From Streptomyces camponoticapitis (GTDB lineage Bacteria > Actinomycetota > Actinomycetes > Streptomycetales > Streptomycetaceae): a stretch of DNA of 64,000 bases. The stretch lies in contig NZ_BMMV01000013.1 of the NCBI RefSeq assembly GCF_014646115.1, forward strand, positions 1 through 64,000. Direction: 5' to 3'. How positions within the stretch are numbered: position 1 is the first letter of the stretch; each line of letters starts with the position of its first letter. Made by a program: the position numbers and the translations under genes. The notes under the pieces are model-generated. The model was not told the DNA's origin and did no database searches. It worked only from the letters and a program-made list of their open reading frames with translations. Below are positions 17,548 through 31,015 of the stretch, piece by piece.

Positions 17548-18018
17548 ATGGCTGTTGTCAAGAGCTCACTGCCCGAGGCGGATCTGAAGCTGGTCGGCGA
17601 AGCCCTGCAGGGCGCGCTCGTCGAACTGCTCGATCTTTCGCTGGTGGCCAAGCAGGTGCACTGGAACATCGTCGGGCCGCGCTTCCGCTCCGTCCACCTC
17701 CAGCTGGACGAGGTCGTCGCCACCGCCCGGAAGCACGCGGACACGGTGGCGGAACGCGCCTCGGCGCTCGGCGTGACCCCGGACGGCCGTGCGGCGACGG
17801 TGGCGACGCAGAGCTCGATCGCCAACGTCCCCGACGGCTGGATCAAGGACACGGACGCCGTACGGACGCTGGTGGACGCCCTCGGTGTGGTGATCGTCCG
17901 TATGCGGGAGCGGATCGTCGCGACCGACGAACCCGACCCGGTCACGCAGGACCTCCTCATCGGCCTGACGGCCGAGCTCGAGAAGCACGCGTGGATGTTC
18001 CAGGCGGAGAGCGCGTAG
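17548..18018 (+). CDS. dpsB: Dps-family DNA-binding ferritin-like protein
   Basis: This 156-aa protein is of the Dps/ferritin-like four-helix family. It stores iron, protects DNA and compacts the nucleoid. The inter-subunit ferroxidase ligands are seen in KQVHWNIVGPRFRSVHLQLDEVV. In S. coelicolor the paralogue at this locus next to clgR is DpsB, which affects spore nucleoid size. ATG 17548 is preceded by CTGGAG about 7 nt upstream; the in-frame ATG at 17461 would add 29 unlikely residues. It is a single-gene unit between terminators. Confidence 0.9.
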   Translation: MAVVKSSLPEADLKLVGEALQGALVELLDLSLVAKQVHWNIVGPRFRSVHLQLDEVVATARKHADTVAERASALGVTPDGRAATVATQSSIANVPDGWIKDTDAVRTLVDALGVVIVRMRERIVATDEPDPVTQDLLIGLTAELEKHAWMFQAESA

Positions 18019-18153
18019 GGCGCGCCGGTGAGCCAGATGCGGGTGCTTCGGGGCGTGTGCCTCCTCCGAGGTCGGCCGTGCGCCTCGCACGCCTCCGATG
18101 CGCCCTTTTGCCGGATACGCGGGCCGGTTTAGCTTCGGTCTGAGGAGGCGGCC

Positions 18154-18537
18154 ATGGCACGGCGACGGATCCTTCTGCCGGTTCTCGCTCTGGGCGGGCT
18201 CTGGTGGTGGGCCGTACTGCGGCTCGCCTTGGCGCCCGAGCACGCCGGGGTCATCGAGGGGGCGGTGGCCGCAGGTGGCTGGGGGCTGAGCCTGCTGCCG
18301 GTCCATGCGGCGGCCCGTCCGTCCGCGCGGCCAGGGAAGGGCGCCGACGTGGCCGTGGAGGCGGAGGAGCCGGTGGGGGGTCACTGGCCGGTGGCAGGCC
18401 ACTCGGAAGGCCGTGAGGGGTGGGACGACGGGGGCGGGCGGGGTTACCCGGGTCGCCGGCACGGGCCGGACGGCCACTGGGACGGGCCCGACGGTCCTCA
18501 GGGGACGGGGCCGAGCTGGCAGCGTGGACACCAGTAG
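18154..18537 (+). CDS. Small membrane-anchored hypothetical protein
   Basis: This 127-aa protein has a GAGGAGG ribosome site. The first ~50 residues look like one or two membrane segments (ILLPVLALGGLWWWAVLRLAL and GAVAAGGWGLSLLPVHA). The rest is a Gly/Pro/His/Arg-rich tail of low complexity. The last 40 nt run into the 3' end of the convergent nei gene. The N-terminal half is plausible as a conserved Streptomyces small membrane protein; the tail may be a drifted extension. The function is unknown. Confidence 0.5.
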   Translation: MARRRILLPVLALGGLWWWAVLRLALAPEHAGVIEGAVAAGGWGLSLLPVHAAARPSARPGKGADVAVEAEEPVGGHWPVAGHSEGREGWDDGGGRGYPGRRHGPDGHWDGPDGPQGTGPSWQRGHQ

Positions 18538-19250
18538 ACGGGGCGCTCGTTGTCACTCGTCTTGCTGATGGGGGTGCCGCAGCGCCGGCAGGGGAGGCCG
18601 GAGCGGCCGTATACGAACAAATGACGGCGCGAGCGCTCCCGGTTGGCCTCCAGGAGCTTCTTCGCGGCCGTCACGAGCCGCTCGGGCGCCGGCAGGTCCC
18701 CGATGGGCAGCCAGGAGGTGGTGCGGGTGAGGAAACAGATCTCGCACCGGAAGACGTTGCCGACGCCCGCGAGATTCCGCTGGTCCAGCAGCGCCTCCCC
18801 GACAGTGAGCGCCGGGTCGGTGAGCAGATTGCGCAGGGCGGTGGCCGGGTCCCAGTCGGGCCCGAGGATGTCCGGACCCAGATGGCCCACCACGCTGTGC
18901 TCGTCCGCGGTGCGGATGAGTTCGAGCACGGGGAGCCGGTAGCCCACGGCGGTGCGCTGTGCGTTGCCGAGGATCGCCCGGATCTGGTGGCCGGGGCCGC
19001 CGCGCCAGCGCTCGTCGGCGCCGTACACCCGCCAGGCCCCGTCCATCCGCAGATGGGAGTGGAGGGTGAGACCGCCCTCCACGCGGGTCAGGAGATGCTT
19101 GCCGCGCGGAGTGACGTCGAGGACCGTCCGGCCGGTGAGGTCGGAGGTCGCGAACCGGGGGACGCGGAGGTCGGACCGGGTCAGGGGCCGCCCGGCAAGG
19201 GCGGTGTGCAGGCGCCGGGCGGTCTGCAGGACGGTGTCACCTTCGGGCAT
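18498..19250 (-). CDS. nei2: Fpg/Nei-family DNA glycosylase (Nei2-like)
   Basis: This 250-aa bifunctional DNA glycosylase/AP lyase excises oxidised bases. The mature N-terminus has the catalytic Pro2-Glu3 (MPEGDTV). A helix-two-turn-helix follows (LDQRNLAGVGNVFRCE), and the C-terminal zinc finger has CRRC and CPRC. MPEGDT rather than MPELPE at the start points to the Nei side of the family. It lies downstream of lhr on the same strand with 162 nt between; the same nei2-lhr pairing occurs in mycobacteria. Confidence 0.92.
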   Translation of the reverse strand: MPEGDTVLQTARRLHTALAGRPLTRSDLRVPRFATSDLTGRTVLDVTPRGKHLLTRVEGGLTLHSHLRMDGAWRVYGADERWRGGPGHQIRAILGNAQRTAVGYRLPVLELIRTADEHSVVGHLGPDILGPDWDPATALRNLLTDPALTVGEALLDQRNLAGVGNVFRCEICFLTRTTSWLPIGDLPAPERLVTAAKKLLEANRERSRRHLFVYGRSGLPCRRCGTPISKTSDNERPVYWCPRCQLGPVP

Positions 19251-19412
19251 GCCTCCATCATGCGCGAGAGGGCCCCCGTGACGGGCGGCGTACGGGGTGT
19301 GGCGTGCGGAGATGTACGGCGACGGGGTCCGGGGTCCGAGGGCGGGCAGAGGTACGGGCCTTTGTGGGGCGGGGGCGCAGGCGGGTCCCGGGCCCTGAGG
19401 CCGGGCGGCGGT

Positions 19413-24104
<4,692 letters not shown>

Positions 24105-24261
24105 CTCCCCATCGTGCACCCCGCCACTGACAATCGCCCGGACCTGCGGAAACGGGAGAGCCGACGTGGCGGGAAAGGCGCCGGCGGGCCGGGGGCGCAC
24201 GACGGTGCCCGGGGAGGAAAGGGGAGGTCGGGCGCTGAGCGGCCGGTGCAAACTGGGGCCC

Positions 24262-25092
24262 ATGGCGGCTCGGGAGCAGGCACGGCACTGGCGCTACCCG
24301 GAGCTGCCCGGCGTCGACCTCCTGCGGGCCCGGTACATCAGCAAGACGTTCATCAGGCACACCCACGAGACGTTCGTCATCGCCGCGATCACCGACGGCG
24401 TGGAGGTGTTCCACCACGGCGGCAGCGACCGGTACGCGGGCCCCGGCTCCCTGGCACTGGTCAACCCCGACACCCCGCACACCGGCCACGCGCAGGGGCC
24501 CGAGGGCTGGCGGTACGGGGCCGTCTATCCCTCCCCCGGCCTCGTCGCGGAGATCGCGGCCGAGACGACGCGGATCAGCGGTACGCCGGGCTTCGTCGAG
24601 CCCGTCGTCGACGACCCGTACGCCGTCCGCCTCGTCCACCGGGTCCTGCGCGCCGCCGACGAGGGGAACGCCCTCGCCGCCGACACGCTGCTGCGGGTCG
24701 CCGTCACCCGCCTCCTGCGGCTGAACGGGGCCGCGCTGCCGCGACGGACGGCGCGGGGCGCAGGCGCCAGGACGGCGGCACGCGCGCGTGCCGTGCTGGA
24801 GCGGCGGCTCGCCGACCCGCCGTCGCTGGAGCGGCTCGCGGCCGAACTGGGCACCGGCCCGTTCGCCCTGCTGCGGGCATTCAAGGACGCGTACGGCATG
24901 CCTCCGCACACCTGGCTCACCGACGCGCGCGTGCGCAGGGCCCGCCATCTGCTGGACGCGGGGACGGCCCCCGCCGAGGTGGCCGGCCTCGTCGGTTTCA
25001 CCGACCAGCCGCACCTGAACCGGCATTTCACCCGGATCGTGGGGGTGCCGCCCGGCGCGTACCGCAAGGAGCGGGCGCCGGGCGGCAGCTGA
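24262..25092 (+). CDS. AraC-family transcriptional regulator
   Basis: This 276-aa regulator has an N-terminal cupin-like ligand domain (HTHETFVIAAITDGVEVFHHGG and VNPDTPHTGHA) and two C-terminal AraC HTH motifs (LERLAAELGTGPFALLRAFKDAYGMPPHTWL and PAEVAGLVGFTDQPHLNRHF). It is divergent from lhr. In other actinobacteria this subfamily sits next to exporters of the LysE/AzlC/EamA kind; here the nearest is azlCD, 2.5 kb away beyond the broken reductase. The target and ligand are unknown. No clear ribosome site precedes ATG 24262. Confidence 0.85.
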   Translation: MAAREQARHWRYPELPGVDLLRARYISKTFIRHTHETFVIAAITDGVEVFHHGGSDRYAGPGSLALVNPDTPHTGHAQGPEGWRYGAVYPSPGLVAEIAAETTRISGTPGFVEPVVDDPYAVRLVHRVLRAADEGNALAADTLLRVAVTRLLRLNGAALPRRTARGAGARTAARARAVLERRLADPPSLERLAAELGTGPFALLRAFKDAYGMPPHTWLTDARVRRARHLLDAGTAPAEVAGLVGFTDQPHLNRHFTRIVGVPPGAYRKERAPGGS

Positions 25093-25116
25093 GTACGCGG
25101 GAGAGGCGCGGGGCCG

Positions 25117-26278
25117 TTACGAGGGCCACCACGGGCTGCGCGCGCGCAGCTTCTCCTGGGCCGTGCTGATGACGCCCGGGTAGCTCTTGCCCGGGTACCA
25201 CGGCACCGTGGCGATGCGGCCGAAGGCGGGGATCGTCTCCATATGGCGCACCATCCGCTCACGGGTGTCCGGGTCGGGCAGCGGTCCGCGCATGGCCGCG
25301 TGGTTCTCCAGGACATGTTCACGATTGGACGTCGCGGGCAGAGCGACGGTGACGGCGGGGTGCGAGACGACCCACTTCAGGAAGAAGGCCGACCAGGTCT
25401 CGATCCCGAAGTCCGCGGCGAACGCGGGCAGCCGGTGCCCCTCCACGGCATGGTGCAGCCGCGCCTTCTCAAGAGGCATGTTCACCAGGACCGCCACGCC
25501 GCGCTCGGCGGCGGCCCGCAGGACGGTGTTCTCGGCAGCCCTGGTGTGGATGGAGTAGTGCACCTGGACGAAGTCCGGTTCGCCGCGCTCGACCCCAGCT
25601 CGTCATGAGGTCGTAGTAGGCGGGGTCGTGATGCGAGATCCCGAGGTGGCGGATCGTGCCCTCCTTCTTCAGGGCGTGCAGGAGGGGCAGCACGACATCG
25701 ATGTTGACCAGGCTGTGGCACTGGAGGACGTCGATCGGCCGCTCGCGGCGCAGGCGCCGCTGGGAGCGCTTGAGGATGTCCTCGGCCTGGCGGGTCTCCC
25801 AGAGGTACTCGCCCGTCGTCCAGATCTTGTCCGTGATGAACATCCGCTCGCCGATACCGAGCGACTCGGTGGCGCCACCGAGGGTCGACTCGGCCATGCC
25901 GTACAGCGGGGAGCAGTCGAAGACCCGGCCGCCGCCCTCCCAGTGCGTACGGACCACGTCGCGCACCGCGCGGGGTGTGCGCGGCGTGTGGGAGTCGAAC
26001 GTCATGAAGGAGCCGAGCCCGATCGCCGGCAGCCGCTCGCCCGTGCGGGGCACCGTCTTGAGAACGAGGTCGCCGGGGGCCGAATCGGGGGACGGGCCGG
26101 GAGGCGTACCGGCGGCTGTGCCCGGCGACGTACCGGCGCCCTTCCCGCGTCCGTGCGCGGCGGCGGTGGCCGACGGCCCGGTCGCCGACAGGAGGCCCGC
26201 CGCGCCGGCCACGGCCCCCGCGACGACGGTGCGGCGGCTCGGCGCCGACGGTGAGCCCTTCGAGTGCTGGTGGTCCAT
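25117..26278 (-). pseudogene. Tat-exported aldo/keto reductase, frameshifted
   Basis: Two adjacent minus frames together encode one aldo/keto reductase. The 5' part begins MDHQHSKG at 26278 (GGAG 6 nt upstream), has a Tat signal (SRRTVVAGAVAGAAGLLSA), a low-complexity spacer, and then IGLGSF, the Asp-x4-Tyr-Gly region (FDCSPLYG), and HLGISHHDPAYYDLMTSW. The frame breaks there. The 3' part resumes VERGEPDFVQVHYSIHTR and runs to the stop at 25117. Removing one base from the GGGG run (CCCC on plus, 25593-25596) joins them into 386 aa. It is either a recent inactivation or a sequencing error. The cofactor would be NAD(P)H; the substrate is unknown. Confidence 0.85.
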
Positions 26279-26542
26279 GGAGAACTCCGTCCTGCTCGGC
26301 GCGTGCCGCTTCGGCCGCGCTTCTTCACGGATGCGGTCTTTCCGGTTCATTTCGGGTGCGCCGATGGGTCGTCGGCAGGCGCGTCGGCGCGCGTGGGCAC
26401 CGACGCGTTCGTCTGTCCATGGGGGCGTGGGGGCACGTGAGCCGTGGCTGGTGCGAGACCGGCCCGGGGCCCTTGATCACACCCTGACAGCCGGGCCCCG
26501 GGGATGTCGACGGACTGCCCTCACCCGTTGGGAATGCTCGGA

Positions 26543-26557
26543 TACCCTCCGGGTATG
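26543..26557 (+). promoter_or_regulatory. -10 hexamer and inverted repeat at the lysR start
   Basis: TACCCT (26543-26548) lies 6 nt before ATG 26555, which suggests a leaderless message. ATACCC-TCC-GGGTAT (26542-26556) is an inverted repeat overlapping both the -10 and the start codon, so it could be an operator or a start-masking hairpin. The rest of the 276-nt divergent region 26279-26542 shows no clear element. Confidence 0.45.
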
Positions 26558-27535
26558 TCCGTCGACCTGCGGCTCATGCGGTACGTGATCGCGATCGCCG
26601 ACGCGGGGGGTTTCGAGGGCGCGGCCGAGGCGCTCCATATGACGCAGCCGCCGTTGAGCCGTCAGATCAGCTCTCTCGAAAGGGAGTTGGGGGTTCAGCT
26701 GTTCCACCGGCGGCCCACCAGGCCGACCGAGGCGGGCCTGGTGTTCGTCGAGTCGTGCCGCCGGATCCTGCGGGAGACGGAACAGGCCGTCGAGCGGGTA
26801 CGGCTGATCGGCGGCGTCGGCAAGGGCACCGTCAGGATCGGCTACACGGTCACGACGGCGTTCGACGAGATGCCCAAGCTCTTCGCCGCGATGCGCGAGC
26901 ACCACCCCGGGATCGACGTGGACGCCAGAGAAGCCTGGGACACCGAGCTCACCGCCGCCCTGCGCGACCGCGAGATCGATGTGCTTCTCGGCCGACTGGT
27001 GCAGATACCGTCCGGTCACCGCACCGCGACGATCCGGCGCGATCCGCTGACCGCCGTGCTCGACGTCGGACATCCCCTCGCGGGCCGACCCGCGGTGGCC
27101 CTCCGGGAACTACGGGGCGAGACACTCCGGTTCTTCCCACGCGCCGTCGCGCCGCGCTACTACGACGGGGTCCTGGCCGCCCTGGGCACGTCGGGGGAGA
27201 CCTTCGACGTCTGGGAGAACCGGCTGCCGGGGCTGCGCACTCTGGGGTCGGCCCTCAGCGGGCGGGACTTCATGATCCTGCCGAGCCCGCTGCGCGAGCA
27301 TCTGCCCCCGAGCATGGTCGCCGTGCCGCTGCTCGACGAACTGCCGGCCGTCGAACTCCAACTGGCCTGGCCGTGCGACGCCCCGGAGGCGGTGGCCGCG
27401 CTCGTACACATGGCACGTCGGCTCGCCCGGGACGAAGGCTGGCTGCCGGCGCGCGGGACGGGGCGCGGGACGGCGCGTGGAACGGCAACGGGGCGCGCAA
27501 GAACGTACAAGACGGGGCCCGCGCCCGCCCCGTAG
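26555..27535 (+). CDS. LysR-family transcriptional regulator
   Basis: This 326-aa regulator has a winged HTH at the N-terminus (about 3-62; GGFEGAAEALHMTQPPLSRQISSLERELGVQLFHR) and a periplasmic-binding-fold effector domain (about 92-300). The last ~25 residues are Arg/Gly/Thr-rich and probably disordered. It ends only 10 nt before azlC, so it is likely co-transcribed with azlCD and may control them. The effector is not known; amino acids are a reasonable guess from the neighbour. No Shine-Dalgarno is visible. Confidence 0.9.
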   Translation: MSVDLRLMRYVIAIADAGGFEGAAEALHMTQPPLSRQISSLERELGVQLFHRRPTRPTEAGLVFVESCRRILRETEQAVERVRLIGGVGKGTVRIGYTVTTAFDEMPKLFAAMREHHPGIDVDAREAWDTELTAALRDREIDVLLGRLVQIPSGHRTATIRRDPLTAVLDVGHPLAGRPAVALRELRGETLRFFPRAVAPRYYDGVLAALGTSGETFDVWENRLPGLRTLGSALSGRDFMILPSPLREHLPPSMVAVPLLDELPAVELQLAWPCDAPEAVAALVHMARRLARDEGWLPARGTGRGTARGTATGRARTYKTGPAPAP

Positions 27536-27545
27536 CGTCCGTGAC

Positions 27546-28442
27546 GTGGCAGAAGACGTGGCAGAACAGACAGCATCGGCGCCGGGTCCGGAACCGACGG
27601 GGACATCCGCCGGGCCGGGCCCGGAGGCGAGCGGCGAAGCCGCGAACGACAGTGGGAGCGGTACGGGGGCAGGTGTCGCGGGCGGCACGGTTGCCCGTAC
27701 GGCGCCGGAGGCCGGGCCCAGCGGTGAGCCGAGGGACGATCCGCGCGGGGAGCCGAAGCCGGATTCGGCCGTCGTCCGCGACGCGCTCGGCGTCGGCATC
27801 GCCGTCGGCCTCTCCGGCTTCGCCTTCGGCGTGACCTCCGCCGGGGCGGGCCTCACCCTCCTACAGAGCTGCGCGCTCAGCCTGCTGGTCTTCACCGGGG
27901 CCTCGCAGTTCGCGCTCGTCGGCGCGCTGGCGGCGGGCGGCAATCCCCTCACCGCCGCCGCCGGTGCCTTCTTCCTCGGCGTACGCAACACCTTCTACGG
28001 ACTGCGTCTGTCTCAACTGCTGGCACTGCCACGGTTCATACGCCCCTTCGCCGCCCAGTGGGTCATCGACGAGACGGCGGCCGTCGCACTCGCGCAGCCC
28101 ACCCGGCGCGGCGCGCGACTCGGCTTCACCGTCACCGGCCTCACCCTCTACGTGCTGTGGAACCTCACCACCCTGCTCGGGGCGCTCGGGGCCGAGGCCA
28201 TCGGTGACACCGACGCGTGGGGGCTCGACGCGGCCGGGCCCGCCGTCTTCCTGGCCCTGCTCGCCCCCATGCTGCGGACGACGACGGAGCGCGCCGTCGC
28301 GGCCGTCGCCGTCGTCCTCGGGCTCGGTTTCCTGCCGCTGCTCCCCGCCGGCGTGCCGGTGCTCGTCGCCGCGCTCGCCGCCCCCGCCGTGCTCTGGTTC
28401 GAGGGCCGCGGGACCACCGACCGGAAGGGGACGGACCGTTGA
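27546..28442 (+). CDS. azlC: AzlC-family branched-chain amino acid exporter, large subunit
   Basis: This is a ~298-aa AzlC (PF03591) protein. After a ~85-residue Gly/Ala/Pro/Glu-rich N-terminus of low complexity come about five membrane helices, with conserved FAFGVTSAGAGL, VFTGASQFALVGALAAGG and FFLGVRNTFYGL. AzlC/BrnF with a small AzlD/BrnE partner exports branched-chain amino acids or methionine. The start is uncertain: GTG 27546 follows lysR closely, and a start closer to the first helix is possible. The stop overlaps the azlD start (TTGA). Confidence 0.85.
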   Translation: MAEDVAEQTASAPGPEPTGTSAGPGPEASGEAANDSGSGTGAGVAGGTVARTAPEAGPSGEPRDDPRGEPKPDSAVVRDALGVGIAVGLSGFAFGVTSAGAGLTLLQSCALSLLVFTGASQFALVGALAAGGNPLTAAAGAFFLGVRNTFYGLRLSQLLALPRFIRPFAAQWVIDETAAVALAQPTRRGARLGFTVTGLTLYVLWNLTTLLGALGAEAIGDTDAWGLDAAGPAVFLALLAPMLRTTTERAVAAVAVVLGLGFLPLLPAGVPVLVAALAAPAVLWFEGRGTTDRKGTDR

Positions 28443-28750
28443 GTATCTGGATCGCCGTCGCACTGACCGCTGTCGGCTGCTACCTCGTCAAACTGCTCGG
28501 GCTGCTCGTACCGGCGGGCGTCCTGGAGCGCCCAATCGTCCAGCGGCTCTCCGCACTGCTGCCCGTGGCGCTGCTGGCGGCTCTCACGGCGCAGCAGGCC
28601 TTCGGCGGCCCCGACGGCGCCCTGGTCGTGGACGCCAGGGTGGCCGGGCTCACGGCGGCGGGGCTCGCGCTGGTGCTGCGTGCCCCGTTCCTGGTCGTCA
28701 TCGCGGCGGCGGTCGCGGTGACGGCCGCTGTACGCGCTCTCGGCGGCTGA
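28439..28750 (+). CDS. azlD: AzlD-family branched-chain amino acid exporter, small subunit
   Basis: This 103-aa protein has four hydrophobic helices, typical of AzlD/BrnE (PF05437). It starts with TTG overlapping the azlC stop (TTGA), so translation is coupled and 1:1 assembly is likely. A CGCCCC/GGGGCG hairpin at 28802-28817 may end the unit. Confidence 0.85.
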   Translation: MSIWIAVALTAVGCYLVKLLGLLVPAGVLERPIVQRLSALLPVALLAALTAQQAFGGPDGALVVDARVAGLTAAGLALVLRAPFLVVIAAAVAVTAAVRALGG

Positions 28751-28846
28751 CCGGGAGCCGCGCGGCCACCGGGCGCGTTTCACCGACCGTGGGACGCCCG
28801 GCGCCCCGTGCGGGGCGGACGGCCCCGGCCGCACTCTCGGGAGCGG

Positions 28847-28852
28847 GATAAT
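28847..28852 (+). promoter_or_regulatory. -10 hexamer upstream of DUF3046
   Basis: GATAAT lies 6 nt before ATG 28859. GGAGG is present but only 1 nt from the ATG, too close for normal use, so a leaderless start is plausible. Confidence 0.4.
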
Positions 28853-28858
28853 GGAGGC

Positions 28859-29053
28859 ATGCGGTTGACGATTTTCTGGGAACGGATGGCGGACCACTTC
28901 GGCCCCGCGTACGCGGACTCCTTCGCCCGCGACCATGTGATGGCGGAGCTGGGCGGCCGTACGGTGCACGAGGCGCTCGACGCCGGCTGGGAGGCCAAGG
29001 ACGTCTGGAGGGCGGTCTGCGCCGCCATGGGAGTGCCCGCCGAGAAACGGTGA
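28859..29053 (+). CDS. DUF3046 small protein
   Basis: This 64-aa protein of the actinobacterial DUF3046 family (MRLTIFWERMADHFGPAYADSFARDHVMAELGG...) is found near recA in many actinobacteria. It is soluble with no known activity. In this genome it lies about 8 kb from recA because other modules sit between. It ends 25 nt before the AI-2E family gene. Confidence 0.85.
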   Translation: MRLTIFWERMADHFGPAYADSFARDHVMAELGGRTVHEALDAGWEAKDVWRAVCAAMGVPAEKR

Positions 29054-29078
29054 CGTACGCGTACGCGACACTGACCCT

Positions 29079-30335
29079 GTGCCGCTGACCGACGAAACAG
29101 CCCAGGACCCCCAGCCGTCATCTCCGCCCCCGCCCCCGCCCGCGGCGGGAGGTGTGGACGGGGCGGCCCGCATGCCCCGCTGGCTGCCTCGGGCCATGGT
29201 GCTCGCGCTGACCCTCGTCGCCTGTTTCCAGCTGGGCAGTTGGGCCTTCCACCAGCTCCTCTCGCTGCTGATCAACATCCTGATCGCCTTCTTCCTGGCG
29301 CTGGCGGTCGAGCCGGCCGTCAGCCGGATGGCTTCGCACGGTGTGCGGCGCGGACTCGCCACGTTCCTGGTGTTCTTCGCCGTACTGATCGCCAGCGTCG
29401 GCTTCGTCGTCCTGCTCGGCTCGATGCTCGCCGGGCAGATCATCGAGATCGTCGAGGACTTCCCCAAGTACCTCGACTCCCTCATCAACTGGACCAACCA
29501 GAACTTCCGCACCGAGCTGTCGCGCGTGGCCGTCCAGGACAGCCTGCTCCACTCCGACTGGCTGCAGAGATACGTCCAGAACAGCGCGAGCGGTGTTCTC
29601 GACATCTCGACCACCGTGCTCGGCGGTCTCTTCCGGCTCCTGACGATCTTCCTGTTCTCGTTCTACTTCGCCGCCGACGGGCCGCGGCTGCGACGCACCG
29701 TGTGCTCCGTCCTGCCGCCGGCCAAGCAGGCCGAGGTGCTGCGCGCCTGGGAGATCGCTGTCGACAAGACCGGCGGCTACATCTACTCGCGCGGGCTGAT
29801 GGCCCTCATCTCCGGCGTCGCGCACTACATCCTGCTGGAGATCCTCGGGATCCCGTACGCGCCGGTGCTCGCGGTCTGGGTGGGCCTCGTCTCGCAGTTC
29901 CTGCCGACCATCGGCACCTATCTGGCCGGCGCCCTGCCGTTCCTGATCGCCTTCACGGTGGCCCCGTGGTACGCGCTGTGGGTGCTCGGATTCGTCGTGA
30001 TCTACCAGCAGTTCGAGAACTACGTCCTCCAGCCCAAACTCACCGCCAGGACCGTCGACATCCACCCCGCCGTGGCCTTCGGCTCGGTCGTCGCCGGTAC
30101 GGCGCTGCTCGGCGCGGTCGGCGCGCTGATCGCCATCCCCGCCGTGGCGACGCTGCAGGCCTTCCTCGGGGCGTACGTGAAGCGTTACGACGTGACGGAC
30201 GACCCGCGTGTGCACGGGCACCGGCGCCGTGGCGCCGGGCGCACACTGGCGCGGATGCGCCGGGCACTGCGCCGCGGCCCGCTGCGACGTGGCGGCCCGC
30301 GCGTGCCGCCGCCCCGCGCGGACAGCGGCGCCTGA
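29079..30335 (+). CDS. AI-2E family transporter (UPF0118 permease)
   Basis: This 418-aa membrane protein has about eight helices (PF01594), including ILGIPYAPVLAVWVGLVSQFLPTIG and the VLQPKLTARTVDIHPAVAF motif. The N-terminus is Pro-rich (SSPPPPPPAAGG) and the C-terminal ~45 residues are very Arg-rich. Family members transport AI-2 (TqsA) or act as Na+/H+ antiporters; the substrate here cannot be told. GTG 29079 has no ribosome site; GACACT 6 nt upstream is a weak -10 for a leaderless start. Confidence 0.88.
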   Translation: MPLTDETAQDPQPSSPPPPPPAAGGVDGAARMPRWLPRAMVLALTLVACFQLGSWAFHQLLSLLINILIAFFLALAVEPAVSRMASHGVRRGLATFLVFFAVLIASVGFVVLLGSMLAGQIIEIVEDFPKYLDSLINWTNQNFRTELSRVAVQDSLLHSDWLQRYVQNSASGVLDISTTVLGGLFRLLTIFLFSFYFAADGPRLRRTVCSVLPPAKQAEVLRAWEIAVDKTGGYIYSRGLMALISGVAHYILLEILGIPYAPVLAVWVGLVSQFLPTIGTYLAGALPFLIAFTVAPWYALWVLGFVVIYQQFENYVLQPKLTARTVDIHPAVAFGSVVAGTALLGAVGALIAIPAVATLQAFLGAYVKRYDVTDDPRVHGHRRRGAGRTLARMRRALRRGPLRRGGPRVPPPRADSGA

Positions 30336-30372
30336 GCCCCCAGGAGGCCTTCGGCCTCTCCCGGCGGGGCTC
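30334..30372. terminator. Bidirectional terminator between the AI-2E gene and the NarL-type regulator
   Basis: The outer stem GAGCCCC (30334-30340)/GGGGCTC (30366-30372) encloses an inner GAGGCC (30344-30349)/GGCCTC (30353-30358) hairpin with a TTC loop. It overlaps the stop codons of the two convergent genes. Confidence 0.8.
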
Positions 30373-31015
30373 AGCCGCGCAGATAGGCGAGCACGGCCAG
30401 GACGCGGCGGTTCGTCGCGTCCGTCAGTGAGAGGTCGAGTTTGGTGAGGATGCTGCCGAAGTGCTTGCTCACCGTTCCCTCGCTGACGTGCAGCGCCGCG
30501 CCGACAGCCGCGTTGGACCTGCCCTCCGCCATCAGCGCCAGTACTTCCTGTTCGCGCGGCGTCAGCCTCGACAGAGGGGCGCGCCGGTGCCTGAGCAGCT
30601 GTCGTACGACCTCGGGGTCAACCACCGTGGCCCCCTCGGCGACACGGCGGACGGCGTCGACGAACTCCTCGACGTGCCCGATCCGTTCCTTGAGGAGATA
30701 GCCGACACTGGTGCCGTCCGAGGAGTCGAGCAACTCCTCGGCGTACGCGCGCTGCACGTACTGGCTCAGTACGAGGATGGGCAGCTCCGGCTGCCGCTCA
30801 CGCAACTCCAGCGCCGCGCGAAGCCCTTCGTCGGAGAACCCCGGCGGCATGCGTACGTCCGTCACCACGATGTCGGGCCGGTGCTCCGCCACCGCGGCGG
30901 TCAGCTCGCCGGCGGTCCCGGCCTCGGCGACGACCTGGTGCCCGAAGCGTTCGAGCAGGCCCTTCAGGCCGTCCCGCAGGAGCACGCTGTCCTCGGCCAG
31001 CACGATGCGCGACAT
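30371..31015 (-). CDS. NarL/FixJ-family response regulator
   Basis: This 214-aa regulator has a receiver domain with Asp53 (VVTDVRMPPG), acidic pocket Glu8-Asp9 and a conserved Lys in LLKERIG. A LuxR-type HTH follows (LTPREQEVLALMAEGRSNAAVGAALHVSEGTVSKHFGSILTKL). It overlaps the upstream kinase gene by one base (TGATG), so the two are translated as a pair. It probably controls the divergent ABC transporter genes at 32551-35930, by analogy with other Streptomyces two-component/ABC sets. Confidence 0.93.
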   Translation of the reverse strand: MSRIVLAEDSVLLRDGLKGLLERFGHQVVAEAGTAGELTAAVAEHRPDIVVTDVRMPPGFSDEGLRAALELRERQPELPILVLSQYVQRAYAEELLDSSDGTSVGYLLKERIGHVEEFVDAVRRVAEGATVVDPEVVRQLLRHRRAPLSRLTPREQEVLALMAEGRSNAAVGAALHVSEGTVSKHFGSILTKLDLSLTDATNRRVLAVLAYLRG

